Shown piece after piece: positions 5,702 through 6,832 of a stretch of 6,832 nt of DNA. The translations under genes were made by a program, and so were the position numbers. The notes beneath the pieces are model-generated. The model was given only the letters and a program-made list of their open reading frames with translations, was not told the DNA's origin and searched no databases. The stretch comes from an uncultured Collinsella sp. (GTDB lineage Bacteria > Actinomycetota > Coriobacteriia > Coriobacteriales > Coriobacteriaceae). Numbering within the stretch: the stretch's first letter is position 1; each line of letters opens with the position of its first letter. Where the stretch lies: positions 1-6,832 of the forward strand of contig USCJ01000075.1 in NCBI GenBank assembly GCA_900553215.1, in the 5' to 3' direction.

Positions 5702-6712
5702 CTACGCGGTTTTGCCCTCAATGAGTTCAACGGGGAGCTTGATATTCGATTCGGGATTATCGCCGTTAATAAGAGCGATGATGGATTGCGCCGCGAGCTC
5801 TCCGATGCGATCGATATCTTGACGTACGGTTGTTAAGTCAGGCATAAACGTCATGGTGCGGCGGGCACCATCCGCGCCCACGACCTTAATATCGTCTGGA
5901 GCGCTCAAGCCGCGCTGCTTCATCACGTTGAGACAGATGGCCGCCATCGTATCGTCTCCCGCAAAGATGCCGTCAATATCGGGGTTCTCATCGAGGATCT
6001 TCGCAACGACCGCGCCCTTTTCGTCGTCGGGCTTAACGAACTCAACCTCACGGACAAGCGCGGACAAACCGGCCTGCTCAACAACATCGAGGTAGGCATC
6101 GGTACGCTTATTGGCAGGCATGCGCATGCGGCTATTGCTGCGCAGGCACAGGATACGCCTGCAGCCGTCATCAATCAGACGGCGCGTGGCGAGCTCGCCA
6201 ATGCCATAGCTGTCACTTGCAATCTGGACAGAGCCCTCGCCAAGATCGCAGTCGATGCCAACCAGGCTCAAGCCCATCTCGGCATATGCCTCGGCACCGA
6301 TATTGAGGGAGTTGACGATGACGCCGTCGACCATATTGCGGCGGAGCATGTCAATATAGGAACGCTCAAGATCGGGTCGATTGGCGCTGTTGCACAGCAA
6401 CATCTTAAAGCCGTTTTCCGCTAACGTGCGCTCGACCGCCTGCACAACCTGAGCATGGAACGGGCTGCTCACAAAGGGAACGATCATACCGATAAGATTC
6501 AGGCGACCGTTGAGCATGGCACGGGCGATATCGTTGGGCGTATAGTTGATGCGCTCCATCGCGGCATGGACCTTATCGCGGGTCTCTTGGCTAATATAGC
6601 CGCGATTATTAAGCACGCGAGATACCGTAGTAGGCGAAACCCCCGCCACCGCTGCAACTTCCTTGATGCCAGGCTTAGCAGAATCCTTAGAACGAGCGCC
6701 CTCGCGAGCCAT
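5702..6712 (-). CDS. LacI family transcriptional repressor of the sucrose/fructan operon
   Basis: The 336-residue protein has a 15-residue N-terminal extension, a LacI helix-turn-helix (about 16-57; IKEVAAVAGVSPTTVSRVLN with recognition helix near 26-35), a hinge helix (NDIARAMLNG, 60-69) and a periplasmic-binding-protein-like effector domain. That domain has the typical GDDTMA (252-257) and PDDIKVVGAD (272-281) blocks, the latter with GAD in place of the usual GFD. The hinge position that is Leu56 in E. coli LacI is Met66 here. The start at 6712 is chosen because GGGGGAGGG (6717-6725) lies 4 nt before it; the longer in-frame ATG at 6733 has no such site and overlaps an operator. The gene lies immediately upstream of the operon on the same strand, with matching operators before itself and before the operon, so it is the likely local, self-regulating repressor. 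The inducer (sucrose, a sugar phosphate or fructose) cannot be read from sequence. Confidence 0.9.
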   Translation of the reverse strand: MAREGARSKDSAKPGIKEVAAVAGVSPTTVSRVLNNRGYISQETRDKVHAAMERINYTPNDIARAMLNGRLNLIGMIVPFVSSPFHAQVVQAVERTLAENGFKMLLCNSANRPDLERSYIDMLRRNMVDGVIVNSLNIGAEAYAEMGLSLVGIDCDLGEGSVQIASDSYGIGELATRRLIDDGCRRILCLRSNSRMRMPANKRTDAYLDVVEQAGLSALVREVEFVKPDDEKGAVVAKILDENPDIDGIFAGDDTMAAICLNVMKQRGLSAPDDIKVVGADGARRTMTFMPDLTTVRQDIDRIGELAAQSIIALINGDNPESNIKLPVELIEGKTA

Positions 6713-6716
6713 AGCA

Positions 6717-6725
6717 CCCTCCCCC
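6717..6725 (-). promoter_or_regulatory. Ribosome binding site that sets the repressor start
   Basis: GGGGGAGGG on the minus strand ends 4 nt before the ATG at 6712. It is a strong purine site and rules out the longer reading from 6733. Confidence 0.7.
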
Positions 6726-6731
6726 ATCAAC

Positions 6732-6748
6732 ATGTCAAACGTTTACAT
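6732..6748. promoter_or_regulatory. Operator O4 upstream of the repressor gene
   Basis: ATGTCAAACGTTTACAT matches O2 at 16 of 17 positions. It ends 6 nt from the repressor's Shine-Dalgarno and 19 nt from its ATG, so binding would block or road-block repressor transcription, implying autoregulation. A -10-like TATGCT lies just upstream on the minus strand (6757-6762), but no convincing -35 box goes with it. Confidence 0.65.
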
Positions 6749-6823
6749 ACGAACAAAGCATACCCCAACAACAGCGGGAAGACGGTAACAGCACAAGTAA
6801 GTAAACGACTCATCCAAATAATT

Positions 6824-6830
6824 AGGAGAG
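6824..6830 (+). promoter_or_regulatory. Possible ribosome binding site of a divergent gene beyond the right edge
   Basis: AGGAGAG on the plus strand lies 2 nt before the window end, in an AT-rich stretch and in the only non-coding region facing right. A plus-strand gene starting a few bases outside would make the 6749-6832 segment a divergent intergenic region. No start codon is visible. Confidence 0.3.
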
Positions 6831-6832
6831 TT

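Noticed and set aside
6713..6733. Repressor start at the ATG at 6733
   Set aside because: It would place the strong GGGGGAGGG inside the gene and leave no ribosome binding site upstream, and the extra seven residues resemble no LacI N-terminus.

Overview
The window is a carbohydrate-utilisation locus read almost entirely from the minus strand. The fairly high GC, the avoidance of TTA, CTA and TCA codons in several genes, and the combination of a PTS permease, LacI-type control, cytoplasmic GH32 enzymes and a DegV protein suggest a gut Actinomycetota of the Coriobacteriia (Collinsella-like). That is an inference from style, not a database match.

In the direction of transcription (right to left): a LacI-family repressor gene (6712-5702) with an operator directly upstream of its ribosome binding site; a 183-base control region with a good sigma-70-type promoter and three more copies of the same 17-bp operator, two of them in tandem across the promoter; a divergent GH32 glycosidase (5518-4136); a PTS EIIBC permease of the sucrose/glucose superfamily (4090-2639); a 101-base gap holding a strong 17-bp RNA hairpin; a canonical GH32 beta-fructofuranosidase / sucrose-6-phosphate hydrolase (2537-1095); a 276-base gap with a possible promoter and two hairpins, one a 21-bp stem; and a DegV-family lipid-binding protein (818 to the left edge) that lacks only its last residues. 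The rightmost ~85 bases end in a ribosome-binding-site-like sequence on the plus strand, hinting at a divergent gene just outside.

Likely working model: EIIBC imports and phosphorylates sucrose or a short fructo-oligosaccharide, and the two signal-less GH32 enzymes cleave the product inside the cell. The LacI protein represses the operon and probably itself through the shared operators. No EIIA domain and no fructokinase are encoded here, so both must come from elsewhere. The degV gene is probably a separate unit.

The least routine features are the two long RNA stems (899-947 and 2562-2599). Every imperfect pair in them is a G-U wobble in minus-strand RNA but an A-C mismatch on the plus strand. 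The other notable features are the tandem operator architecture and the pairing of an atypical GH32 enzyme with a canonical one.
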